Assembly (NCBI RefSeq): GCF_030408355.1
Contig: NZ_CP046606.1
Coordinates: 496,001-560,000 of the forward strand
Length of the DNA stretch: 64,000 nt
Origin: Corynebacterium afermentans subsp. afermentans
Lineage (GTDB): Bacteria > Actinomycetota > Actinomycetes > Mycobacteriales > Mycobacteriaceae
Direction: 5' to 3'
Within the stretch, counting starts at the first letter, position 1; the number at the start of each line of letters is the position of its first letter. The notes beneath the pieces were generated by a model. It was not told where the DNA came from and searched no databases. It was given only the letters and a program-made list of their open reading frames with translations. This document shows, one piece after another, positions 10,896 through 20,308 of this stretch. Made by a program: the position numbers and the translations under genes.

Positions 10896-12527
10896 TTAGA
10901 GCGGGATATTGCCGTGCTTGCGCATTGGACGCGCCACGGTCTTGTCACGGAAGAAACGCAGTTGCGCTGCGATAACAGCAGGGGTTTCGCTTGGGAGGAT
11001 GACCGAATCGATCAGGCCTCGCTCAGCGGCCTTGTACGGGTTGAGCATCTCGTCCTCGTAGTTGCGCTCGTACTGCGCAATCAGTTCGCGGAGCTCCTCG
11101 TCGTTCACGCCGGAATCGCGGGCGTTTGCAATGTCTTTGCGGTTGATGAAGCCGACCGCGCCAGACGCACCCATCACCGCGATCTGCGCGGTAGGCCATG
11201 CCAAGTTCACATCGGCGCCAAGGCCTTTTGAGCCCATCACGCAATACGCGCCGCCGTATGCCTTGCGCATGGTCACGGTCACCTTCGGCACGGTTGCTTC
11301 GCCGTAGGCGTACAGCAGCTTTGCACCGCGGCGCAGAATGCCGCTGTGCTCCTGGTTCGCGCCGGGCAGGAAGCCGGGTACGTCCACCAGCATGACAATC
11401 GGGATGTTGAAGCTGTCGCACGTGCGGATGAAACGCGCGGCCTTTTCCGCCGAGTCGATGTCCAAGCAACCTGCGAGCACCATGGGCTGATTAGCGACGA
11501 AGCCCACCGGCTGGTCCTCAATCCGACCAAACGCAGTGACGACGTTTTCAGCACGCTGCTCCATGACCTCCAGGAATTCGCCGTCGTCCGCGATATGGGC
11601 AATCACGTCGCGGACCTCGTAGGGGGTGTTGGGCGAGTCTGGGATCAATGAATCCAGCGCGGCAGCATCGGTGGCGTCTGCCTCTGCATCGGTTGGGGTT
11701 GCGGGACGCGGCGCCGACTTCTGGCGGTTGTTCGACGGCAAGTACTCAAGCAAGTCAGCCACCCAGTCGAGCGCATCCTCATCGGATTCCGCAACGTAGT
11801 GGCAGTTGCCGCCCTGCTGCATGTGCATCCAGGCGCCACCGAGCTCTTCTTGTGAGATTTCCTCGCCCGTGACCGTCTTGATTACGTCCGGGCCGGTGAC
11901 GAACATCTTCGAGGTCTCGTCCACCATGACCACAAAGTCAGTCAGCGCGGGGGAGTAGGCGTTGCCACCGGCGCAGGCGCCCATGATCACGCTGATCTGC
12001 GGGACCACCCCGGACGCTTCGATGTTGTGGCGGAAGGTGCACGCGATCCAGTCCAGCGACACCGCACCGTCCTGGATGCGGGCGCCTGCGCCTTCGTAAA
12101 GCCCGATCAGCGGACGGCCGGTGGTCACGGCGAGGCGCTGGATCTTGGTCATCTTCTCGCCGTAGACCTCACCCAACGCGCCACCAAAGACGGTGCCGTC
12201 CTGGGAAAAGATGCAGACTTCGCGTCCGTCGATGGTGCCGTGGCCGCACACGATGCCGTCTGTTGCCGGGCGCTTGGCCTGCATACCGAAGTCGTGGGTG
12301 CGGTGGCGCACCAGCTGGTCGGTTTCCACGAAGGAGCCCTCATCGAGCAGATAGTCCAGGCGCTCGCGTGCGGTGAGGCGGCCGGCGGAACGGACCTTGT
12401 CCAGGGGTTTCGGGCCCACTGGCTCGTGTGCCTCGGCACGCCGGCGTCGAAATTCCGCTATTTTGTCGGCTGTTGACGAAAGTGGTTCTTCATCCAAAAT
12501 AGTTTTGGAGGCAAAATTAAAAGCCAT
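10896..12527 (-). CDS. accD1: Acyl-CoA carboxylase beta subunit (carboxyltransferase), DtsR1/AccD1 type
   Basis: A 543-residue carboxyltransferase that moves the carboxyl group from biotin to acetyl-CoA or another acyl-CoA. Both crotonase-fold halves keep their oxyanion-hole motifs: GAGARIQDG in the N-terminal half and MGASGAVGF in the C-terminal half, and it ends HGNIPL as is typical. The N terminus ([20 protein letters not shown]) and the sequence [13 protein letters not shown] fit the DtsR1/AccD1 group that makes malonyl-CoA. It is the first gene of the operon accD1-fas-accE-like-biotin carboxylase. There is no ribosome site; a TACTAT box six bases before the ATG predicts a leaderless message. 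From memory this gene lies beside accD2 in Corynebacterium glutamicum; here it is joined to fas. Confidence 0.93.
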   Translation of the reverse strand: MAFNFASKTILDEEPLSSTADKIAEFRRRRAEAHEPVGPKPLDKVRSAGRLTARERLDYLLDEGSFVETDQLVRHRTHDFGMQAKRPATDGIVCGHGTIDGREVCIFSQDGTVFGGALGEVYGEKMTKIQRLAVTTGRPLIGLYEGAGARIQDGAVSLDWIACTFRHNIEASGVVPQISVIMGACAGGNAYSPALTDFVVMVDETSKMFVTGPDVIKTVTGEEISQEELGGAWMHMQQGGNCHYVAESDEDALDWVADLLEYLPSNNRQKSAPRPATPTDAEADATDAAALDSLIPDSPNTPYEVRDVIAHIADDGEFLEVMEQRAENVVTAFGRIEDQPVGFVANQPMVLAGCLDIDSAEKAARFIRTCDSFNIPIVMLVDVPGFLPGANQEHSGILRRGAKLLYAYGEATVPKVTVTMRKAYGGAYCVMGSKGLGADVNLAWPTAQIAVMGASGAVGFINRKDIANARDSGVNDEELRELIAQYERNYEDEMLNPYKAAERGLIDSVILPSETPAVIAAQLRFFRDKTVARPMRKHGNIPL

Positions 12528-12533
12528 GCGGGC

Positions 12534-12562
12534 ATAGTAAACCTACTGAAGCGTAAGTAAAA
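12534..12562 (-). promoter_or_regulatory. Promoter of the accD1-fas operon, predicted leaderless
   Basis: On the minus strand the -10 box TACTAT lies at 12534-12539, six bases before the ATG of accD1. A weak -35-like TTTACT lies at 12557-12562 with a 17-nt spacer. The predicted start of transcription falls on or next to the A of the ATG. A regulator such as FasR could bind nearby, but no known operator was recognised. Confidence 0.6.
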
Positions 12563-12651
12563 GGATTGGCCACGATTCACAGAAAATAGCCAGCATTTCT
12601 AATGCGATCGCAAACACAACAAAGTCGCAACCGCCGACGGAAGGAACGTGC

Positions 12652-13059
12652 ATGCACATCGGCACCGACCTGGTCCACATTCCCGGTTTGGCTCAACAAA
12701 TGAAGTTGCCGGGATCCACCTTCATGCAGGTGTTTACCGACCGGGAGCGGCGCGAATGTGCCGCGAAGCCGGACCCGGTCACATCGCTGGCTGGCCGCTG
12801 GGCTGTTAAAGAGGCTTACGTCAAAGCCTGGGCGTCCACCCGTTTCGGGCGGTCGCCGCAAATCGCCCCCGACGACTTCAATTTCGCGGAGGTGGAGGTA
12901 GTCCAGGATGCGTTCGGGCGCCCCGCGGTCCAGCTGCACGGCCGCGCCGGGGAGGTTGGGCCGCCGGTTTGCAGCGTGAGTATCAGCCACGACGGCGACT
13001 ACGCCGTGGCCGTGGTTGCAGTGCAGATGGCCACGGGGGCGGGCCGCGGCAGCCTCTAG
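12652..13059 (+). CDS. acpS: Holo-[acyl-carrier-protein] synthase
   Basis: A 135-residue phosphopantetheinyl transferase that moves the 4'-phosphopantetheine arm of CoA to the carrier domain of Fas. It has the N-terminal GTDLVHI block carrying the metal-binding aspartate and the central WAVKEAYVKA block with the catalytic Lys-Glu pair, and the usual AcpS length. A GGAAGGA ribosome site precedes the ATG. It is divergent from the accD1-fas operon, with 124 bp between starts, so the two units can be co-controlled. A TCTAAT box near 12599-12604 is a possible -10. Confidence 0.92.
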   Translation: MHIGTDLVHIPGLAQQMKLPGSTFMQVFTDRERRECAAKPDPVTSLAGRWAVKEAYVKAWASTRFGRSPQIAPDDFNFAEVEVVQDAFGRPAVQLHGRAGEVGPPVCSVSISHDGDYAVAVVAVQMATGAGRGSL

Positions 13060-13146
13060 ATGCTTACCCCAGGATGCTTATCCCTCGAGAGCGATCGACC
13101 GTTGTGGAGTTTGCCACTCGAGAAGTAAGCATCCTGGAGTAAGCAT
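13060..13146. repeat. Long hairpin of tandem AGTAAGCATCC-type motifs
   Basis: Bases 13060-13080 and 13126-13146 form a 21-bp inverted repeat with one mismatch. Each arm is itself two copies of a unit reading GTAAGCATCCTG on one strand. A CTCGAG pair and a GTGG/CCAC pair lie inside the loop. The element starts right after the acpS stop codon and lies between the convergent acpS and the amidotransferase gene, so it may end transcription from both sides. The arm sequence resembles the hairpin at 60049-60117. Confidence 0.75.
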
Positions 13147-13219
13147 CCTCGGAATTGGGGGGGGGAATTGGGCCGGAATGGGACCGGAATGGGGGGCGGG
13201 GCAGCGGCGACCATTTCCG

Positions 13220-13903
13220 TCAGCGCCAAGCGCGGGCCGCGGCGACGAAACCCTCGGCGAGTATTTTGCCGGTGAGGGTGAGATGGTCGTCGTGGCGCAG
13301 CAGCTCTGCTTCGACCGCGGCACCGTCGTGGCCGCCGTTCGCCGCCCACTGACCGGCAACCTCCGGCGAGCACTCCGGGTGGAACTGCACCGAGACGATC
13401 GACCCCAGCCGCATGGCCTGGATCGGGCAGCGCTCGCTGGATGCCAGGAGCGTCGCGCGGGGAGGGAGCGTGACTACCGCGTCGTGGTGGGATTGCTCGA
13501 CCATCAAGGTTGCGCCGAGGGGGCCGAGCAGGGGATCGTCCACACCGGCGTCGATCAACGTCACCTGGGTAGCGCCTTCTTCGTCCTGCGCCGCCCGGCC
13601 GACGGAAACTTCGCCGCCGAAACAGTCGGCGATGATCTGATGGCCCAAACAGATGCCGAGGACGGGCGTGCCCGATTCAAAGGCGCTGCGGAGCAGCTCG
13701 TGCACCGCCGGCAGCCACGGCGAGGCGTGCGTGTCCAGCGCATCTGCGCGTCCACCGAGGAGGATGAGGGGGTCGCCGGAGGCGTCGATAGGCAATGGCT
13801 CCCCGAGATCGACGGTGCGCAGGGTGGCGCCGGCGCGCTCGAGCCACGGGCCGAGGCGTTGCATTGGCGCGAACGAATCGGGCTGCAGAACGGTGATACG
13901 CAT
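13220..13903 (-). CDS. Class I glutamine amidotransferase-like protein
   Basis: A 227-residue stand-alone glutamine amidotransferase domain of the GuaA/GATase1 type. The nucleophile motif GICLGHQ (Cys near 103) and the C-terminal FHPE His-Glu pair complete the triad, so hydrolytic activity is likely. Such proteins release ammonia from glutamine or hydrolyse gamma-glutamyl bonds; the acceptor cannot be told. The ATG is only two bases after the stop codon of the 53-residue gene upstream, so it is the last gene of a small operon of unknown purpose. Confidence 0.85.
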   Translation of the reverse strand: MRITVLQPDSFAPMQRLGPWLERAGATLRTVDLGEPLPIDASGDPLILLGGRADALDTHASPWLPAVHELLRSAFESGTPVLGICLGHQIIADCFGGEVSVGRAAQDEEGATQVTLIDAGVDDPLLGPLGATLMVEQSHHDAVVTLPPRATLLASSERCPIQAMRLGSIVSVQFHPECSPEVAGQWAANGGHDGAAVEAELLRHDDHLTLTGKILAEGFVAAARAWR

Positions 13904-13905
13904 GG

Positions 13906-14067
13906 CTAGAGGTCGAAGGATGCTGCGCGGAGAATGTCCGGCGTAATGGCAACCTTGCCTTTTCCTTCCGTATCGCGCTTCACGATGAGCTTGGCCGCGG
14001 CGATCTGGCTCCGGGAAAACTCCGGCTTCGGAGACTGAATTTCTCTAGCTTTGGATCGGGCTGTCAT
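13906..14067 (-). CDS. Small hypothetical protein (53 aa)
   Basis: This short gene encodes a basic 53-residue protein beginning MTARSKAREIQSPKPEF and ending ILRAASFDL. Its ATG overlaps the stop codon of the 60-residue gene upstream by four bases (ATGA), and its stop is two bases before the amidotransferase start. The tight coupling on both sides is the main support that it is translated. No family was recognised, and no signal peptide or membrane segment is seen. Confidence 0.6.
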   Translation of the reverse strand: MTARSKAREIQSPKPEFSRSQIAAAKLIVKRDTEGKGKVAITPDILRAASFDL

Positions 14068-14246
14068 CGCTGCTCCTCAAAAGGCGTGTTGGGATTTCGG
14101 AACACGGCGGTCAAGATCGCGTCGATTACCTCGTGCTGGTCGGCAGGGATTTCCGACTGCCTGTCGATGGAATCGAGAATAGCAATCCCCGCCTCAACTT
14201 CACGCTCGCTCGAGGCGTTGCACATGTCAGTCGCCCAGCGAAGCAT
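14064..14246 (-). CDS. Small hypothetical protein (60 aa)
   Basis: A 60-residue acidic protein, MLRWATDMCNASSEREVEAG at its start, predicted largely helical. AAGGAG lies nine bases before the ATG and decides the start, although the frame is open for about 18 more codons upstream. It overlaps the next gene by four bases. No known family was recognised. The pairing of a small acidic and a small basic protein recalls toxin-antitoxin layouts, but no motif supports that. Confidence 0.6.
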   Translation of the reverse strand: MLRWATDMCNASSEREVEAGIAILDSIDRQSEIPADQHEVIDAILTAVFRNPNTPFEEQR

Positions 14247-14297
14247 CGTGTGCCACTCCTTAACGCGGTCCAGCTTTTGCGAGTTACCGAGTGTTTG

Positions 14298-15571
<1,274 letters not shown>

Positions 15572-15593
15572 GGGGTCCGCTTCCGGCGTAGCC

Positions 15594-17486
15594 TCAGCGC
15601 TTCGTTCGTGCGGCCCGCAGGCCGTTCAAGATGACGATGACTTCAGCGACCTCGTGAACCAACACGACGGCAGCCAGGCCCAGCACGCCGGTGATCGCCA
15701 GTGGCATCAACACGATGATGATGGCCAGAGACAGCACGATGTTCTGGTTGATGATCCTGCTGCCTCGGCGGGCGTGCTGCAGCGCCTGCGGGATCAGTCG
15801 GAGGTCGTGGCCGGTGAAGGCGACGTCAGCGGAATCGATCGCGGCGTCAGAGCCGGTCGCTCCCATCGCTATGCCCACCGTCGCGCCCGCCAGTGCCGGC
15901 GCGTCGTTGATGCCGTCGCCGATCATCGCCGTCGGTGTCTTGGAGGAGAATTCGGCGACGATGCTTGCCTTGTCCTCCGGGCGCAGCTCGGCGCGCACGT
16001 CGTCGATTCCGGCGATTTCAGCTAGCGCCCGGGCGGTGCGAGTGTTGTCGCCGGTGAGCATGCTCACTTCCACGTCGTTGGCGCGCAGGGTCTGCACGGC
16101 TTCGGGAACCTCGGGCCGCAGCTCGTCGCGGACCCCGATCGCTCCGGCGAGGGTGTCATCGATGGTGACCAGGACGCAGGTCTGGCCCTCGGACTCCATG
16201 CGCTCAACGTCTGCCTTCAGTGGCCCGGCGTCGATCCACCGGGGGCTGCCCACCAGCACCCGTCGACCTTCGACGGTGCCGCCGATGCCATGCCCGGCTT
16301 CCTCGCTGATGTCCAGGGCGGTGGGCGCTTCGGGCCCCGCTGCCGCGATCGCCGCGGCGAGGGGGTGCGTCGATTGCTGCTCAACTGCCGCCGCGAAAGT
16401 AAGCACCTGCGCCCGATCGAACCCGTCTGCCAGGACCACGCCGGTAACCTCGGGCTGGTTGCGGGTGAGGGTTCCGGTCTTGTCCACCGCCAGGTGACGG
16501 ATGCCGCCGAGCCGCTCGAACGCCGCGCCGGACTTGATGACCACGCCGAACTGGCTGGCCGCGCCGATCGCGGCCACGACCGTCAGCGGCACGGAGATTG
16601 CCAGCGCGCACGGCGACGCTGCGACCAGAACCACCAACGCACGGGTGATCCACGTCTCGGGGTCGCCCAGCAGCGAGCCGATCACGCCGACTAGCACCGC
16701 CAGGATCATCACCCCGGGCACTAGGGGTTGGGCAATCCGGTCGGCGATCCGGGCGCGGTCGCCCTTTTCCGCCTGCGCCTGCTCGACCAGGTCTACGAGT
16801 GTGGTTAGCGAGTTGTCCGTTCCAGCTGCGGTCGTCTCGACTTCCAGCACACCGGCGGAGTTGATTGCTCCCGCGGGCACCTCGTCGCCGGGCGCAACCT
16901 CCTCCGGAATAGATTCTCCGGTGATCGCTGAGGTGTCAAGGCTGGAGCGCCCAGACCGAATGATGCCGTCCGTGGCGATCCGCTCTCCGGGGCGCACGAG
17001 CATCAGTTCGCCAGCCACGAGGTCCTTCGCCGCAACCTCGACTGACGTGCCGTCGCGCAGCACCGTCGCGGTCTGCGGTACCAACTTCAACAGTGCCCGC
17101 AGTCCGCCCTGCGCCCGGTCCATAGCCTTGTCTTCCAGCGCCTCGGCGATCGAGTACAGGAACGCTAGCGCCGCGGCCTCTCCGACGTAACCGAGGATTA
17201 CCGCGCCGACCGCGCTGATCGTCATCAGCAAGCCAATGCCGAGCTTGCGCTTCGTGACAAGGTTCCGGATCGCACCAGGCGCGAACGTGTATGCGCCCAG
17301 CAGCAGACCGACCCAAAACAGTACCGTCGCGGGCGTCTCCTGCCCAGACCAGTCCAGCGCTAGGCCTATGCCGAGGGCTACGCCGGAGAAGATCGGTAGC
17401 AGCAGCTCGGGGTCCTTCCACCATGGCCGATCGAGTTCTTCGATCTCCGTGGCGGGTTCGTGTTCGCATCCACATGCTGAACTCAT
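15594..17486 (-). CDS. P1B-type heavy-metal transporting ATPase (SPC motif)
   Basis: A 630-residue metal-export ATPase of the cell membrane. Seen in order: a short cysteine-bearing N terminus (SACGCEHE), membrane helices from residue 28 on, TGES of the actuator domain at 189-192, the metal-site motif SPC at 291-293, DKTGTLT with the phosphorylated Asp near 335, and GDGINDAPAL near the C-terminal helices. SPC is the hallmark of the P1B-4 group (Co, Fe, sometimes Zn or Cd), and there is no N-terminal metal-binding domain, as in that group. The start at 17486 follows AAAGGAG and overlaps the stop of the CmtR-type gene by four bases, so the two are translationally coupled. Pairing with CmtR points to Cd or Pb; the exact metal is unresolved. 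Confidence 0.9.
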   Translation of the reverse strand: MSSACGCEHEPATEIEELDRPWWKDPELLLPIFSGVALGIGLALDWSGQETPATVLFWVGLLLGAYTFAPGAIRNLVTKRKLGIGLLMTISAVGAVILGYVGEAAALAFLYSIAEALEDKAMDRAQGGLRALLKLVPQTATVLRDGTSVEVAAKDLVAGELMLVRPGERIATDGIIRSGRSSLDTSAITGESIPEEVAPGDEVPAGAINSAGVLEVETTAAGTDNSLTTLVDLVEQAQAEKGDRARIADRIAQPLVPGVMILAVLVGVIGSLLGDPETWITRALVVLVAASPCALAISVPLTVVAAIGAASQFGVVIKSGAAFERLGGIRHLAVDKTGTLTRNQPEVTGVVLADGFDRAQVLTFAAAVEQQSTHPLAAAIAAAGPEAPTALDISEEAGHGIGGTVEGRRVLVGSPRWIDAGPLKADVERMESEGQTCVLVTIDDTLAGAIGVRDELRPEVPEAVQTLRANDVEVSMLTGDNTRTARALAEIAGIDDVRAELRPEDKASIVAEFSSKTPTAMIGDGINDAPALAGATVGIAMGATGSDAAIDSADVAFTGHDLRLIPQALQHARRGSRIINQNIVLSLAIIIVLMPLAITGVLGLAAVVLVHEVAEVIVILNGLRAARTKR

Positions 17487-17842
17487 GCGTTCGCTCCTTT
17501 CCCGTCGCAGCCGGGCACCGAGCACTCAGGGTCGATGCAGGGGGCGTTTTCGTCGACAGCCAACGTCGCATTCACCAGCGCGTCGAGCGCTGCCGCGAGG
17601 TGCGGATCGGCGATTTCGTAGCGTGTCTTGCGGCCCTCCGGCTCGGCAACGACGATGCCGCAGTCACGCAGGCAGGTCAGGTGGTTCGAGACGTTTGAGC
17701 GGGTCAGGCCCAGGTCGCGCGAGAGTACGGCCGGGTAGCTCGGGCCTTCGAGTAGTGTCATCAGGATTCTGGAACGCGTCGGATCCGCCATGGCCCGGCC
17801 GAGCCGGTTCATGACGTCGAGGCGTGAAGCAATAGTCAGCAT
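17483..17842 (-). CDS. cmtR: ArsR/SmtB-family metal sensor repressor, CmtR type
   Basis: A 119-residue winged-helix repressor. The recognition region LTRSNVSNHLTCLRDCG carries Cys57 and Cys61, and a third cysteine sits at position 102 in AVDENAPC. Cys57, Cys61 and Cys102 are the Cd/Pb ligands described for mycobacterial CmtR, and here the numbering matches exactly. Two more cysteines follow at 107 and 112. It is expected to repress its own promoter and the coupled ATPase gene until Cd or Pb binds. The message is predicted leaderless (TACACT seven bases before the ATG). Family firm, metal inferred. Confidence 0.88.
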   Translation of the reverse strand: MLTIASRLDVMNRLGRAMADPTRSRILMTLLEGPSYPAVLSRDLGLTRSNVSNHLTCLRDCGIVVAEPEGRKTRYEIADPHLAAALDALVNATLAVDENAPCIDPECSVPGCDGKGANA

Positions 17843-17849
17843 GCGCTGA

Positions 17850-17877
17850 AGTGTACAGCATGGACTGAACTATACAC
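17850..17877 (-). promoter_or_regulatory. cmtR promoter and candidate CmtR operator
   Basis: On the minus strand a TACACT -10 box lies at 17850-17855, seven bases before the ATG of cmtR. It overlaps an imperfect inverted repeat, GTGTACAG at 17851-17858 and CTATACAC at 17870-17877. Three TTCAG direct repeats lie across the same stretch. This is the natural place for autoregulation by CmtR. Confidence 0.55.
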
Positions 17878-17955
17878 AATTGGCTGAACTGATGTGGTGG
17901 GCGAAGGGTCTGCCGCCCCGACCCCGGCTCCGCCCCGCCATCGCACCGCCTCCTC

Positions 17956-17981
17956 TACGATGTGTTTGGTAAATGACACAT
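17956..17981 (+). promoter_or_regulatory. Promoter region of the YihY-family gene with inverted repeat
   Basis: TACGAT at 17956-17961 is a possible -10 box. ATGTGT at 17960-17965 and ACACAT at 17976-17981 form an inverted repeat that would lie in the 5' leader, ahead of a GAAGGGA ribosome site. It may be an operator or a small leader hairpin. Confidence 0.4.
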
Positions 17982-17997
17982 ATTTGAAGGGACGTCG

Positions 17998-19092
17998 ATG
18001 GCTACCTCGACCGCGCCGCGCAAGGCGTACACCGACGAACACGGCATTGAGCGCGCCTCGAAGCAGCAGAAAGAAGGCTTCGAGGAAAAGGTGGAGAAGA
18101 AGTCTCCCGCCGCTGGTCACCTGCTGCGAATGAATGACCGCTTCGGCACCGAAGGCGGCAACCAGCTAGCCGCTGGCATCACCTATTTCTCCGTGCTGGC
18201 GCTGTTTCCGTTGCTGATGCTGGTCTTCGCGGGCCTCGGTTTCTTCCTCAACGCTCGCCCGGAGCTGATGCATGACATTCAAAACCAGATCACCCAGTCC
18301 CTAGACGGGGATCTGGGCGCCATGGTCAACGAGCTGATTCAGACGGCGATTGATCAGCGCGGCGCAGTTGCCGGCATCGGCTTGCTTACCACCCTGTGGT
18401 CCGGCTTGAACTGGATGAACCACCTGCGCGTCGGCGTGTCCGCCATGTGGAAGGTGGATGCGAACGAGGGCGGCAACTTTGTTACCAAGAAGCTCGCGGA
18501 CCTGCTGGGCCTGATCGTGCTGATCGTCCTGTTCATCGTCGCCGCAGTAGTGACTGCCCTGGGAGTGTCCAGCTGGACCAGCACCCTGATGGAGCGCCTC
18601 GGTATCGGCAACTTCCCAGGCGCGCGCCTTGTGGTGTGGGTCGTCGGCTTCCTCGTCAGCGTGCTGGCTAGCTTCCTGGTCATGCTGTGGGTGAACATGT
18701 ACATGCCGCGCACGAAGGTCCCGGCCAAGTCTGGCTTGAAGGGTGCGCTGCTCGGTGCGGTTATCTTCGCCATTCTGCAGCAGTTCGCCGGCCTGGTCAT
18801 TTCCTCGGCCACCGGCAACCCGGCGGGCGCGATCTTCGGCCCGATCATCACCCTGATGGTCATGCTGTACCTGATCTGGCGCGTGGTGCTTTACGTCGCG
18901 GCGTGGACCGCCACCACCGAGGAATCCCTCGCGTTGGCGCCTGCGGAGGTGCCGGAGCCGGCCGTGATCAACGTCCGCGCCGGCGCGGTCCGCGGCAGGG
19001 AGGAGTCCAAGCCGTCCGGCAAGGCGCTGGGGGTTGGCGCGGCGCTGGGCGCTATCGGCGTCGGCGTGGTTTCTCTCCTGTCCCGAGACTAA
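17998..19092 (+). CDS. YihY/BrkB-family inner membrane protein
   Basis: A 364-residue integral membrane protein. After a charged cytoplasmic N terminus of about 45 residues come the conserved GTEGGNQLAAGITYFSVLAL helix and five further hydrophobic segments, then a cytoplasmic tail that ends in another hydrophobic stretch (GVGAALGAIGVGVVSLL). The family was once called ribonuclease BN but has no proven nuclease role; its function is not established. GAAGGGA precedes the ATG. Its 3' end overlaps the convergent carboxypeptidase gene by 41 bases. Confidence 0.88.
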   Translation: MATSTAPRKAYTDEHGIERASKQQKEGFEEKVEKKSPAAGHLLRMNDRFGTEGGNQLAAGITYFSVLALFPLLMLVFAGLGFFLNARPELMHDIQNQITQSLDGDLGAMVNELIQTAIDQRGAVAGIGLLTTLWSGLNWMNHLRVGVSAMWKVDANEGGNFVTKKLADLLGLIVLIVLFIVAAVVTALGVSSWTSTLMERLGIGNFPGARLVVWVVGFLVSVLASFLVMLWVNMYMPRTKVPAKSGLKGALLGAVIFAILQQFAGLVISSATGNPAGAIFGPIITLMVMLYLIWRVVLYVAAWTATTEESLALAPAEVPEPAVINVRAGAVRGREESKPSGKALGVGAALGAIGVGVVSLLSRD

Positions 19093-20308
19093 ACGCGGTG
19101 GCCAGCGCAGCGAGCGCGAGTACGGCCACCACAATCAAGTAGGACCACCAGCGGTTCCAGGCCGTCTCCTCCCCAGCACGTTCAGGCGCGGGGGTGGGGG
19201 CGGCCGTTGTCGTTTCTGGGGTGACGGTGGTCTTCTCAGCGAGAGGCTCAAGCTTTGCGACGGAGCTTCGCACCCCATACGCCTCGTGCAAGAGCATCTG
19301 CGCCTGCTCCCAGGGGCGGTGGTCGTAGGCCGCGGTGTCCAGCACAACCGCCACGAGGCGGCGGCCCTCGTGGTTCACGGCGCCGACGAACGTGTGGTTC
19401 GCGTCGTCGGTGTAACCGGTCTTGCCGCCGATGCCGTCCGGGTCGTTGAGGTAGAGATGGTTGTCGTTCCACAGCTCGAACGCCGGCAGATCGTCGAAGC
19501 CGGGGAAGGTGGTGTGCTCCGTGTCGACGATGCGGGCGAAGGTGGGGTCCGCGAACGCCGCGGTGTAGGCCAGGCCCATGTCCCAGGCGGAGGTGGACAT
19601 CCCGGCGCCGTCCAGGCCGGAGTAGGAGGTGGCGCGGGTATCGGCCATGCCGAGATTCTTGGCTAGCGCGTTGACCTTGCCGAGTGCGAGCTCGTCGCCG
19701 CCGAGGGCTTGGGCGAGCGCGTGGGCGCAGTCGTTGCCCGAGGACAGCAGCAGGCCGGTGAGCAGGTCTTCGACGGTGTAGTCGCCGCCTTCGCCGATGC
19801 CGGCGGCGGAGCCTTCCTGGCCGGCGGATTCGGCGGAGACTTCGACCTTCTGGTCCAGTGGCAGCTCGTTGATGACGGTCAGTGCCAGCAGCACCTTGAT
19901 TATCGAGGCCGGCCGGTAGCGACCGTGCGGGTCCTTCATCGCCACCACGTCGCCGGAATCTAAGTCGGCGACCAGCCAGGCGGAGGCGACTACGCCGTCG
20001 GGGGTGGTGTAGCCGTCGGCGGAGGTCACGCCGCAGGGGCCGTCGAAAAGCACCGGCAGCGGGTCAGGGGAGGTGGCGGCGCGCTCGGAAGTGGACACCG
20101 GCTCCGGTGGCCAAGTGGCCTGTGGGCAGTTGTCGGTGTCGGGCGCGCGGTCACGGCTGGGCGGGACCCAGTTGCCGCCCTCGTCGTAATAGCCGACGGT
20201 CGGGCCTGCCGGGGAGGTGGTCTCGGTCGGGGTTTCGGCGTCTTGGGCGTGAGCTGTCGTCGACAAGCAAAAGCTCAATGCTGTCGCTGCTGCGAGCGCA
20301 CGCTTCAT
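19052..20308 (-). CDS. dacA: D-alanyl-D-alanine carboxypeptidase (low-molecular-weight PBP)
   Basis: A 418-residue exported peptidoglycan carboxypeptidase that trims the terminal D-Ala of stem peptides. It has a signal peptide ending at AHA-Q, the three serine-penicillin motifs SxxK (PASIIK), SxN (SSGND) and KTG (GGKTGYTDD), and a C-terminal membrane helix followed by KPRRRR, so it is anchored outside the membrane. Its ATG lies directly against the stop codon of the TRIC-type gene with no gap, which implies one transcript. The last 41 bases overlap the YihY-family gene on the other strand. Confidence 0.93.
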   Translation of the reverse strand: MKRALAAATALSFCLSTTAHAQDAETPTETTSPAGPTVGYYDEGGNWVPPSRDRAPDTDNCPQATWPPEPVSTSERAATSPDPLPVLFDGPCGVTSADGYTTPDGVVASAWLVADLDSGDVVAMKDPHGRYRPASIIKVLLALTVINELPLDQKVEVSAESAGQEGSAAGIGEGGDYTVEDLLTGLLLSSGNDCAHALAQALGGDELALGKVNALAKNLGMADTRATSYSGLDGAGMSTSAWDMGLAYTAAFADPTFARIVDTEHTTFPGFDDLPAFELWNDNHLYLNDPDGIGGKTGYTDDANHTFVGAVNHEGRRLVAVVLDTAAYDHRPWEQAQMLLHEAYGVRSSVAKLEPLAEKTTVTPETTTAAPTPAPERAGEETAWNRWWSYLIVVAVLALAALATAFSLGTGEKPRRRR

